Assembly (NCBI RefSeq): GCF_014805685.1
Contig: NC_060887.1
Location: 16,212,463 to 16,276,462, forward strand
Direction: 5' to 3'
Length of the DNA stretch: 64,000 nucleotides
Source: Silurus meridionalis
Taxonomy: Eukaryota; Chordata; Actinopteri; Siluriformes; Siluridae
The notes beneath the pieces are model-generated. The model made no database searches and had not been told where the DNA came from. It saw only the letters and a list, made by a program, of their open reading frames with translations. The first letter of the stretch is position 1; each line of letters begins with the position of its first letter. Of this stretch, positions 25,101 through 38,505 are shown one piece after another. The translations under genes were made by a program, and so were the position numbers.

Positions 25101-28100
25101 GGCCACTATCTGTGTCATTGATTTTGAAGTTCAGGGAGAAACTGATTGGTCGGATGTAGTCTGCTGTGTCCTAATGATCAAGCAAGCAGAGACACAGAAA
25201 CAGTAAGTATAAGTCAATATCACAAATATCTATTTGTCTGTCTATGTGATTGTCTGAACTTACAAATACATGGAAGGGCAGCATGTGGCATACAGACTTT
25301 CCTACTTCGACTCTGACTCCTGTCAGAATCTGTCTCTGAGAGTTAGTATCAAACAACGCACGTGCAGACAATTTTCTGTCATCCAACATGGCTCCCACTT
25401 GCAAATCTGAAAAATAGCCATGATGAGAACTGAAGAATATGAAGTAATATAAGTTCATGCATGCTTACATAGTTAGAAATAAAATAAAATTCATCTAATT
25501 TAATTGTGTGTAAAACTGAGAAAAATACAGACAAAACTAAGAAAGACATAGTGGTTGCTTTGAAAGAGCTAGATGTAGAGGACAGGGTGGTATGGAGAGG
25601 GATGTTCCGCTGTGATGACCCATGATGGGAGCATCCAAAAGAAAAAGAAGACGAAGAAGAAGAAGAAGATATACAAACTGATAGTTGTTTGTACCAAAAG
25701 TTGTGCCATGTGAGCCTGGGGAACGGGACACGGCTCGGAAGCAGGCGGTGGCATTAAGACATGCTGAATCTCGGCCGCCCTTGTGGCAGTTCTTTTGTAT
25801 AACATTGATGGAATGTGGCTGAAAGGACAGACTCATGTTGATCTGCACTATGCTGCGAGACCTGCACATAGGAGTGAGCTGTCATATAAGAAGTAGGAAA
25901 CACTAAGGGATAATGAACTGTTTTATGTGCCAAAGATGTAGAGTACCTGAGGAGGATGGCATTGCCATGAGCTCCAACAGCCAGATCCAGTAGTTTGTCT
26001 CCATCCATATCCAACAAAGCACTCAGACTGCGGCCAAAATACTGCAGGCCTGCATAGAGAGAGGAGGCAGAGATACGCTACAGAAAGAAACAGGCAGAAA
26101 TATTGAACAAGATAGCAAAAGAGTGCAAGAAAGAAAAGAAATGTCAGATTAAGATGACAGAAGCAGTGAGGATTGAGTGAAAATAATACAAATAAAATGA
26201 GCTTGTGGACACACTGGTATATTACATTATACAGAATTTTTTTTTGCATGCCATTAATAATAGACTGTCTTGAGTATTAACTGTCGACACCATGGTGTAG
26301 TACACACTCATCATCTTACCTGCTTGTAATGGGGTTTTATATAGAATTCCTCGCCATGGTAAATATAAAGCGCACCCTGGTGATCATCTTCCAGTGGAGC
26401 ACCCACTAGAAGATCAGAAAAGCCATCATAGTTGAGGTCTGGAGCCACAGCCATGGCATAACCAAACCGAGCATCTTGGGCTTTCTGCTGAGAATACAAG
26501 GTCCCATTCGGTGCAAAACCACTCTATAGAGAGAATTTAGTCACCTTCAAAACTTGACTTCATGAAAATGATTAATAAGAATAATAGAAATGTAAAAAGT
26601 GACCTTTGTTTTCCTTTCTGCTTCTTACCCCATCTAGACAGTAGACATAGACTTTGCCAGTTTCTCTGTTTCCTGCTCCCAGGAACATAGGGGCCGCAAT
26701 CAGGAGAATATCTGTTATACCGTCCTGATCTACATCTACCACACACACCTCACTGCCAAAATAGGAGCCGATCTTGAAAGAGAAAATAACAGAAATTAAA
26801 ACAGTTATTTAGAAGTGGGAGAAAATTATTGAGTTTGTAGATAAATAAATACATGGTGTGATGAATGGAAAATCTCTACCTGCTCTCCTTCAATAGCCTG
26901 TGTGATGTTGACATCTCCATCTAGACTCAGGTCAAACAAAATGACCTTTCCTTTGTGTTTGAACCTGGGTGCCCCAGCTACATAGAGTCTCTTCCAATCA
27001 CCTACTGTCACTGAGGACACAGTATAACCTGAAATACACAAACATACACCGTACAGCAGACACAGCATTTATGAAGACACATTCAGGTTGAAGATAATTT
27101 GAGTGTAATTTATTGAAATTAGGAATTGGGTTTGACATGTTCTCCAACAAAACAGCCTTATAAATGATAATGGAAATATCAGAAAAGTTACCTAGGTATG
27201 CAGCATGATTCTTTAGCTTCACAGGAAATTCTTCTTCAAAGGCTTCTCGAGGGGGTGTAATGCTTCCATCAATACCCTCCTTCAAAACCCCTCCCTCCCA
27301 ATCATAGGCTCCCACCATGCCAAACAAGATCCCATCCTAGAAATGAAAACATTATAATATGCATTATTAAACTGTGACATCAAAATCCTCCTATGACCAC
27401 ATAAAATCACCATCAAAGTTACTCCTGTTTTAAATATACAGCTGCTGTTTAGATTAAAATGTATGCATTATCTAATGACAAAGCAACAAGTGAAAAGAAT
27501 ACTCACATTTAAAATGTGTGTTGAGAAGCCAATTTGTGACATCTCCATGAGGAATGTACTTTGATTAAATCCCAATGTCCCTGTCAGCACATAAAACAAT
27601 TCTATTCCATTCCAATAATATCAGTGATAACCCTCAAAAATCATGCAGAGTATGTGGCATAAACACGTGCTCAACAAAACAATGAATAATACATCAAAAT
27701 TAAATGTTCATCAAATGTAAGACAAAAAAAAATGTATTGTCCAAATGAGTAAATGCTTAACAATTGAATCCATTATACCATTCTGCCTCGAAACTGATAG
27801 CAGAGTAGGTACTTTTCTCATTCTTATATTTGATTACTCAGACAATTTTGTAATGCCAACAGCCAACTCCATACTGACAGACACCCCTTTCCTCATCTCT
27901 ATACCATCCCTCCCTTCCTTCCTTCCTCTTCTAAGAGGTAAGATGGCATGAAAACTTTCAGACCTGCACCAGCTCAGGCATCTTTTCCTGAGCCTCTTTT
28001 TTTAGTTTCCAATTTTATCCACCCATCCTATAAAATGCAGGCATTTGCTTGCCTATCTCTTAAAATAATTATCACTCAGTGGCATTGGAGGCAGCCTAGT

Positions 28101-31100
28101 GAGATGCCACATCCACTTTTATATTAAAATCAATATAAGGTTGTTTACATTATGCTGTCTATAAGAGTACAATTAGTATATGTACCTTATATTTATATAT
28201 ATTTAAACTTGTGATAAAACCAAAGTCCAACATCTAACGTCTTCCATGGTAGCCACATTTTTTTTAGCAATTCACATCTACTCACACAGATTATTGTTTC
28301 TTTTTTCATAAAGATTTAAAGCTGACATAAATATTTGAATATGAATTTCCTGTACAGTTTTACCCTTTTGATGGTTCTTTGTTTTGTTAAGATCTTATTG
28401 CATTATACAATATAATGTGAAAGCATTAGATACAGTTTTGAATCCTAAACACAGACACTTTTAGAGTGGCCCAAAATAAAAAAGCTTTAAATTTCAGTAG
28501 TTTATCCCTAAGCTGTTTTATTTCTTACCTTCCAAACTAAAAATCCGATCTCCAAGTGCATCTACAATGTCATTCAATGCCGCTTCATCCGTGACATTAA
28601 AAAAGTATTTTTCATCAGGATCGCTGGCAATGGATTTAATCTCATTGATAAACGTCTCTGGGTCTTGCTGTCTACGAATGTAGTGACCCAAAACCTAAAA
28701 GAAAAAAAAGAGAGACTATGAGAGACAAAAAGAAATATGATAAACGGAAACTGAATATTTGATAAATATATCTGTTCTGAGATGATGCTAATAAACGCGA
28801 TTTCCATTCACTTCAGAGGTAAATGTTTGATTTGATGCTTTTGATAAGAGAATAACAACAAATATTCTCATGCAAGTAACTCAGCATGTGTATTACATTC
28901 CAACAAGAGCCAAGCCGATTATGTGATGCATTAATTCACAGAGGAGTAGTAGGAAGAGCAGAAGAGAAGCCAGAACACCTCCACATGACGCAGATACAGA
29001 GAACATCACTTACTCCCAGGCACAGGAAAGACACTTACTGGAAATGTAACACTAATGAGAAGTCTTTATGCCACCTTGGATGCTATCCAAGCATAGCTAG
29101 TTGAAACATTCACTTCCATGTGCAATAAACTCTTACAGTAGGCCTTAGGATTTAAGTAGATCTTTTAAACTTCAGCTGGCTTGAAGCAAATATTTAAGCA
29201 AATATTTTTTTCACTAAAAGTCTGTTTTCTAGAAGAATTGATTTCTTGTCACAATTTCTGCATTCTAAAAGAATTATTTTAAAAACTGGGTCAAGGCCAA
29301 GACAATACTTGATGAGATCACTGCTAATGTCCATGGTAAACATGCCAAAATACAAATCTAAATGAATAAAAAAAAAAAAAAAGAGTTTTTATGTTCAGGA
29401 ATTTTGTACATACACTATACAATTACAATATTTAAATAAGGTGTGCAAAGGGTTCCCGGGTGGTCTAGTGGTTAGGATGCGGCGCTCTCAACGCTGTGAC
29501 CCGGTCAGGGAACCAACCCCAGCCACTTTCAGTGCCGGTCCCAAGCCCGGATAAATTGGGGAGGGTTGCGTTAGGAAGGGCATCCAGCGTAAAAACGTGC
29601 CTAATCAAACATACGGAGGATCCGCTGTGGCGACCCCTAACGGGAGAAGCCGAAAGAGAGAAAAAGAAAGAAATAAGCTGTGCAATGCCTCTTCCAAGTA
29701 TGCCTTGGTCTAACTACTAGAGATTAGATTTTTGTCCCATTCTGATAATGATGTGAACATTACGCAAAAGCTTCTGGCCCATATCTGCATGACGTTATGC
29801 GCTGCATTTCTGCCACATTTTTGGATGATTAGATAATTGCATGAATGACTAAATAATGTGCTCCTAATAAAATTCTTGATTGTATTTTCTGTAAGTAAAT
29901 TAATCTGCCTTAGTCCCATAAATCTCCCAGAATGGCTGAATCAGCCATCAGGATGCAGGCAATCCAGTGCCGTCTTCTCAAAAAGCCTTTCTCAGCTTTA
30001 TCCATAAGTACCTACAATTGAAGGTACAGAGCAATTAAGTGTCTTGTATAAGGATGCAAGTGGGCAGGTTAATTAAACTGAGATTTAAACGCACAGCATT
30101 TTGATCATTATCCCCATGCCAACTCTCACACACATACTCTTTTTCACTTACCATATCAGCCTGTAAACCATCACCAAATCCATGTGTTACTCTCCTCTCC
30201 CCCATATCACTAATGTCTAAAACACAGCCTTGCTCCACGGCACTACTAACATTGTTATTTTGGTGAGACCACTATTTGACACTCCCTTGAACAGTTTTTA
30301 TTATACAGTCGAGTGTTTTGGCCCCTGCTTGTACAGAGCTGGATGCAAAGGAAAGAACATGAAAAACAGTGCTTTTACTGGCAGTGCATGAAAACAAGCT
30401 GTCATGTTTAAGCAGTTCTCCCAAGGAACTTCTGAGAGTCAGAGTTTGCATACAGGTGGAGAAGATTTTATTCAGTAGCTGGATTTTCATTAGAGTGTAT
30501 GAGAGGAAATTCACAATTGAGTCATAGGTTAGAATAAACAAAAACAGTCTTCCTCCATCCCTTCCTTTAACAGAGACTTCATCTTGGGTTATAGTGTGTC
30601 TTCTAAAAATAGGTGACAAATTGCAAAATAACCAAACAAAAGTGAAGGTCTAATACAAAACACCAAAACAGCTTCAATGTGCCATTTACAAGTCCTTTAA
30701 TATGTTCTAGAGGAATCATCACCATTCTCCTCTTCATAGTCTTAATTATGGTGTGTGTGAGAAAGTGCTGTCTAACACATCTGTCCAAAATCTTCAATAA
30801 TTGTTCAGTTGGGTTGAGATATGGTGAGTGTGAAGCAGATACTCTAGTGTGTGATTTATATCATTTAAATTTTTATCAAATAATTTGATGCCCTGCTTAT
30901 TGGGGGTGGCCATCCTAGAAAAACAACTCTTATTGGGATACAAATGTTTAATTATGGCATAAATTATGGTCAGTATCGATTGAAACCATTGCCATAAAAT
31001 ACCTCCTACAGTAGTGAACATGGGGATGGAGTATTCTCAGTGGAGATAATATAAAAAAGTGGCCAACGCTGTACCAAGGCAGCAGAGATGCAGAGATGTT

Positions 31101-31406
31101 ATTGCACTGAGATATATATACACAATTGATACCAATATAAAAAAAATATTAAAGAAAATTCAGAATAAGAACTCCAATTCCATACATGCTTTGCAGCCTA
31201 CAAACATCTCTAACACTGACTTCACTTTCCAGAACACACATTGCCTCATTTTGGCAGTTTAGCCCATAACAGAGCACAGATTGCATATAAAATTGGTAAA
31301 GGTAAAGCTGTGGGAGGGTACTGGAATAATCACACTTGGAGGCAGAATGCAGCAAATGTGCCCAGTGTGAAAACCATTTAAGCCGCTGTACTTCTGATTA
31401 GGGACA

Positions 31407-31456
<50 letters not shown>

Positions 31457-34400
31457 CTTTAAAAAAGGTATTGCTCAGTTTTCTGTGCTTCTGACATCAC
31501 AAAGTCCATTTTCTCTGACACAGCCTTGTTGTTTTGACCTGTATCATTTTCCTTTTTCTGTATTTTGCCTAGCCCAGGTCATCCTGTTTGCTGATCAACT
31601 GACTTAGCCTGTTTGTCCTGGTTGCATGGACAATCGCTAAAGCTGTTCATCCTGCACATCTGTCTCAGTCTCTATAACATGACAGTCAGAAGAATGAGTA
31701 TGTTTTACCTTTAAGTTAATTAATTAAAGGTGGATGTCTTTACTTCTCAATTTGTCCTCAGTACCTAAACTTGACCTATCACCTTTAATCACGCAATTCC
31801 CTCCACAAAACATCCGTTCTTTCAACGCTTTCAGCTTTGGGAGGGAGGGCCTTTCCATAATTTGCTTCTTCTCAATGTTGTGGTTTTGGTGTAATACTAG
31901 GGAGCTACTGCAACCATGGATCCACCCACTGGGCTTGTGCATGGGTGGTGAAGTCTAGAGTCTTTAGTGCTATTTCTGAACTCTGTTTTCATCCATGTCT
32001 GATGAAAAATCCAGTGGTTACAATTGTTTAAAGCATGGCTTTAAACGGTAGATCCGAGTAAAAAACAATTGGAAAGCAAAGTGCAGCTGAATCTCGTAAA
32101 CTGTCAGTTGTAGTCAGTTTTGTGGACAGTTCGACTTTCAGCGTAAAAAAAATTTATATCTGGATCTACATATATGCTTTTATTATTCATGTGAAAATGT
32201 AAGTATGCCCTCTTCGAATTCATCAAAAGCAATCGTTACTCACATCAAGGAATTTGGGCTCACTCTTTTTTACAATGTTGATTCAGTTCATTGAGGTTTG
32301 CAAGCATTTGTTATACGCAGCTTTCCTATGGTCCTGAAACAGCATTTCAATTGGGCTGAGGTCTAGACATTGACTGAGCCATTGCAATACCTTGAGCCTT
32401 TTCTTTTTTGGCCATTCTGTTGTAGATTGTCTGGTGTGCATGGGACCATTATCCTGTTTCAAGAGCCAATTTCAGGCAAGCTTTAGCTGTTGGACACATG
32501 GCCTCACATTTGGCTCTAGAATAATTTTGGTATACAGTACAGGAGTTCATGGTCAACTTAATGGCAGCAAGTTATTCCTGTTCTATTTCTCCAAAACAAG
32601 TCTAATCATCACCCCTCCAACACTGTGCTTGATAATTGGTATGAGGTGTGTTTGGTTTTCGCCAAACATGGCACTGTGGACAAACATCAACTTTTTCTAA
32701 TTGTATGGCCATGAACTTCATATTTTAAGATTCTAACAAAGGCCTGCAGACTGAGATGTAACTTTTGGGTTTTTTGCAATTTCTCTAAGCATTGCACGGC
32801 CTGACCTTGAGGTGAATTTGCCAGGACATACACTCTTTAGAACATTTGTAACCTTCTGGAATGTTTTTCATTGTAAATAATGTATAATATATAATGGCCT
32901 TATAACCCTTCTTAGATTGATGGACAGCAACAATAGCTTTTTAAAGATCATTGTTGATGTCTTTCCTTTTTGTCATTGTGTTAACACAAGGCTGAAAGCT
33001 AGAGACTAGCAAACTGCAAAAACTTTTATAGAGGTGGTTTTGTAGAGGTGGTCACGCTTGTTGATTATCAGTTAATCAAGAGCAATGGATTAGCAGCACC
33101 TGGCTGCTTACACTTAAATCTTAAACAGTAAGGGTATACTTAGATTTTCACACATGGATTTTCAACAACTTTGGCTTCATTTTTGCAAAATAAATAATCA
33201 CAAGGTGTAAAATGACATGTGCTCTTGCTCATCTGAGGTTGTATTTACCTAATTTTAAGACCTGCTAAAGACCAGATAATTTGTATTGTGTCTGAATACA
33301 GAAAATCATAGCATTCAAAACTTTCCATTTTCAAATTAATGCATATGTACAAGATCAGACTGGTGTTGTGAGTGTAAATATGTAAAGGGAACTCACAGCA
33401 ATAGCGTATCTGGTTATATTGCGATTTTCACACTCAACCAGAGTATCAGGAAGCTCATCACCATCATGTGACTCTCCATCTGTCACCACAATCATCACCT
33501 TTGTGGCTCCATCTCTGGCTCCTCTTTCGGCACTGAATGCCTCTGTGCTGTAGATTTGAGGACATATTGACAAATAAAGCATTACAATACATTTAGTTTG
33601 CTTTTATTTCAAAAGTCAAATGAGAATGAAAGACAAGTAATGATATGTTAACAAATACCTAAAACAAATACTGTCTCTTCAGTATGTCAATATTAATCTT
33701 TTTCTCTTTTTTGAAATACTTTTAACCTCCATAGCCATTTTGGCAAAATGGTAAAGCCATCACAGATACAGTACATGCACAATTCCATCCTGTTCGTGTG
33801 ACCTTGGACAATATCTTAAAGTGGAAAGTGCATGGCGACCTCAGTGTTAGTCAGCTCAGTGATTTTCAGGAGGCTGTCCAGATCTAGGCTATATATATCA
33901 CATGGGCTCTCCGCAAGAGACGCCAAGTTTGAAAACACCCAGCAGCCTACCATCTAATTACATACAGAGAAAGAGAGAGCAAAAGAGACAGAGGATGCAA
34001 AGAGAGCTAGATCACAGGGTGGAGAACAGAATAGGACCGAATAAAATAGAATACAATAAACGAGAGGGGGCAATTAGAAATGCTGGGAGAAGTGGTGATA
34101 AAAGGGGAAACTTTTTGTTAAATTGTTATTAAAACATCACACAACTTTCAAGAGGGTGTATAGAAAACCAAACTCATATCACAGACACCGCATGCGAATA
34201 ACATGCTCATGACATCAGATCTGTGGAAAAGAGGCATACTGATGTGGTTTTCAGAAACACGCATAGGCGTGTATTCAGTATAAACATCGACTCACAACAC
34301 AAAGAGCAGGGAGGGATGGAAGAAGGGAAGTTGTTATGTTAATTAGTTTATGAAGATTATTTACAAAGGACATTGACAAAAATGGCACAAATGCATATTG

Positions 34401-36771
34401 TTATTTGTATTAGATACCTGGAGTTTTTATAAGCTTGTCAAATGAGATTGTTAAAGTGAGAGAAAGTAAAAAAAAAGTGTTAACTGGTTCTATTTAAAGC
34501 AAGTACATGACTTTAAAGAGTACTCCATCTGTTGAAATGTGGTTTTCACTCATGCTGCTTTTACTTTGCAGTATGTTTGAGTTAATTAGTGTGCTTGGCA
34601 TTTAATAGATATTAGAATGGATCTACATGTGAAACGTGGTTAAGCATTGTGAGAAAGTATATCAGTGTATGTATTCATTCAAAATTGTGTTCATGTTTGC
34701 ACAGCTGCAGAGGCTAAAGCTAGGTCCACAGTGCAGTAACCACACCTGCAGCTATGCTGACCTAGCATCCTATTACCCTCTGGGTCTCCCTCAACAACAG
34801 AAAATGCTAATATTATTATAACCTGATGGCCCCACTCATACAAATACTTCATCATTAGAGAAAAAAAAGCCCCATCAAGTAACATTTTGAAAATGTTAAC
34901 ATAAATGGGTTTGTATGATTTTATAAATGTTTCCTCAAATAAATTGTTGTCTAATGATCTTACAATAACATGGAATACATTAATTATACAGGACATACTG
35001 TATATTATGTTTAAAAGATAATACTTTAGCTATTAGTTAGCTATTACATTATATAAATCATAATGCAGGAAATTATTGAATATATTACTGCAGCAGTTTT
35101 TTTGTCCCTGAGAGAAATACACTGGCTGAAATATAAAGTAAAGTAATATGTACTAAACACCCCAGAAATTGTAAAAAAACACACCAAAGAAACGACAGAG
35201 CTGTGTTAAATGTATAGCTATCCATAATTCTGGTGTATGCAATGCGTGTAACAATCTTAAAGATGACCTTCCCAATTATCCATCACTAGAAAACTTGTAA
35301 GTGTGTGTACCTCTAGCCCTAAGCTTTTGTACCCTTTGTCAAAATCTGGAAGAAGAGCTATGAAAACACTCTTGGATAAAGCAGGGTTGGTAATAGCAAC
35401 AATTTCACTGGCTCTGCATTTGGAAAAAAAAGCACACAAAATGTAGAAAACCACAGCGTTGCTAGTATGAAGAACATGAAGAAAATGGACTGAAGTCTTG
35501 CCCAAATTGTGTGCATTACACAGAATTCAGTGCAATATTAAATGCCTTTTATAGCCTGATCTAATTAGCATGGCTGACAGCAAGTCTGCAGTTAAATGAC
35601 ATGGCTCTGTGGGTCCAAAGATATAGTGGTTTTATGAAATCACTATCTGGATTACAGCGGAAATGGCACAGTAATAGCTCTTTTCATTAGAAATTTACAG
35701 ATTATTGTAAATTTGTCATGCATTCTGGTGATTTGGTGGAGTTCAAATTAATACGTTTTTACTTTCTGCTCGAGCAGCTGTTAAAATAAAGAGGAAAAAG
35801 AATGACAGATACTGATAAAAGAAAAAGACATAAGAAAAGTGAAGAAGAATAATCTTGACTGAAGTCTTTGCATGTTTGTGCATGTCCCTGGGGTAACTAT
35901 AGTGTTACAACTCCTGGAATGTGTTCTTTTGAGGTACGGAATTAATGACAAAAGTACTATTGAGTGCGCCGGTTCTATATGCACACACAAAAACCTGACT
36001 CTGGTTAAAAAAATAATCTGACACATTACATAATGAAAGAGAAACAAGAATTTAAATATTGTAATAATGACAGAAAGATCCTATGAATGATGAGAGGATG
36101 ATTGGTATCTTTACCAGGCCATCTTTATCGCCTCTGCGGTGCGAGTCTCTCGCCCTTCCTGTCGATTAATGTTTTTGGCAGCTTCCACCACGTCCTCTGT
36201 AGACTGATAGTCCTTAAGAGACCACTCATGAACTACAATCTCTCCATACTGCAGTATGCCCACCTGAGATAAAAACCATACACACACACAAACATTTCAG
36301 CCAGTTACAATGCAGTATGTACAGGTCAGAGTGACTGAACAGCTACTTCTTACTCCACCATACCAAACCAAACACCTAAAGAACTCACTCTGGTGCCAGG
36401 AGAAGAAAACCCCCATGAACAGAAGTATTTCCATTTAGTCCTGGTTGCTCTCACACAGACTGCTGCTTTTAAAAATGCACGCACATGGCTTGGTTACTAC
36501 TGTCCTTCCTCAAGGCCCACGCTGACAAGGACACATAACCACTGTTTGGTTTCACCCTGTCTGTCACACATGTACACAACAAACACAAATGCCCACACAC
36601 ATCCATAAGATCCAACTTTTGCCCCCTTCTCATTTTCCACAACAAAAACCACAGCTCTTGTCTATTCATTTTAAAATGATCATTTATCTCCCAGAGTTTG
36701 GCAGAATGGTTTCACTCTTTTGTTCTTTGTTGATGGGCTTGTGGATGTACTACATGTGCACGCGCACACGC

Positions 36772-36845
<74 letters not shown>

Positions 36846-38453
36846 TTCTAATACTCCTGACTTCAGCAGTATATGGTGAAAGAGAAGGAGATGAGTGATA
36901 TAAACCCATCTTTAAACTAACAGCTATTTAGTTAACCTATGTGTAGCTATTCTGGGCAGATAATGTATTATATTAAAGATCAGGAGGTCTAGTGGCTTGT
37001 AAATGTAGCACCTCTCACCGCTATTCAGATAAGGGGGCATTATTTAACGATGTGTGTAATGAGCAGTAGGGTTTTTTCTTTAATTAATTATAAATTATTT
37101 TATTAAATAATTTATTTAAACTATAATAACCCTACTTCTATATTATTTCTTGTTTTGGGTAAATCCATGACATACACTGATCAGGTATGACATTATGACC
37201 ACCTCCCTAATATTGTGTTGAGCCCCCTTTTTTTGCTGCCAAAACAGTTCTGACCCATGGAGCATTAACAGTATTAACTTCTTCCACAATTTGGTCTACA
37301 GATAGCACGTGCATCAATCAGCCTTGGCTGCCCAGGACCCTGCCAACAGTTCACCACTGTTCCTTCCTTGGACCACTTTTGATAGATTCTGATCACTGCA
37401 GACTGAGAACACCGCATATCAACTTTGAGGACAAAATGTTCTCTTGCTGCCTAATATATCCCACCTACAAACAGTTGCCATGATGAAGAGATAATTAGTG
37501 TTATTTATAATGTTATAATGTCATAATGTTATGCCTGTTTGGTGTACAATCTTAATTATGTCAATTTAAGTTCTAAAATGTCTCCACAAGTTCTCTCCAC
37601 AAAAAGGGAAAAGTTAAGAGTTTTGCAAGCCACTGTATTACTTTAGTTACCACTGAGTTTATTTAAATGCACCAGATAAAAATAGAAGATAGTAGTAGTC
37701 CACTAGATAAAATAAGTATTCACAGATGTACCATGTATTTATTCTGTACCTTCGGTATAATAGCTATATTTATTATCTTCATAATACCTGTATCTAATCT
37801 GGGTCTTTTTGTTTAAACTATTGGATGTTACTTATTATTTTAATCAATAATATTTATCAATTAACATTTTCTGACAATGCCTATGCCTTTAGGGTGACTT
37901 TGGCAGACTTGAATGCACTGAATAATGTTTGTTAGATCAGTGAATGCACAAAATGTCTAAATATTGTTATCTTAGCATCCAACTTTCCTTGTAGACCCAT
38001 AAAACAAGTTATATAATAGGTTAAAATCAATGTCAACCCACACATACCTGCATCTGCTCTGGGCTGATGTGGAACTTGCTGAGGATGTTCTTGAGAAAGT
38101 TCTGCACTTCAGACCAAGGATAGATACTGTTGGAACCATCAAGGACTATTACTATGTCCATATAGGTGGTACATCCTAGAATACAAGCAAACATCTATTA
38201 TAACCAATAATAAATAGTCAAAAACGTATCATTTGTTTAGCTGTTCTGGACTTAGCTGCAGCTTTGATTCTCTATAAGGTCAAATGTCTTTTTTTATTTT
38301 AGCTTGTAACATTTAAATTGTGGCCTTTCTCACTTTGTGCTGTGGGGGCGATGGTCATTTTAGGTTCTAGGTCATTGTCGACAGACGCGCAGATCCCTGT
38401 GCTGAAGAGAGATGTGCCACACTCCTGAGACCAAAGTGGGGCGCAGGCCTAAA

Positions 38454-38505
<52 letters not shown>

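Noticed and set aside
29452..29515. tRNA-Glu gene
   Set aside because: The A box and flanks match, but the B box and T arm are missing and the sequence continues into a SINE body with TSDs.
35257..35505. Minus-strand open frame of 82 codons with exon-like donor near 35310
   Set aside because: Its translation does not match integrin alpha chains, and itga10 exons 7 and 8 join in phase without it. There is no other supporting exon.
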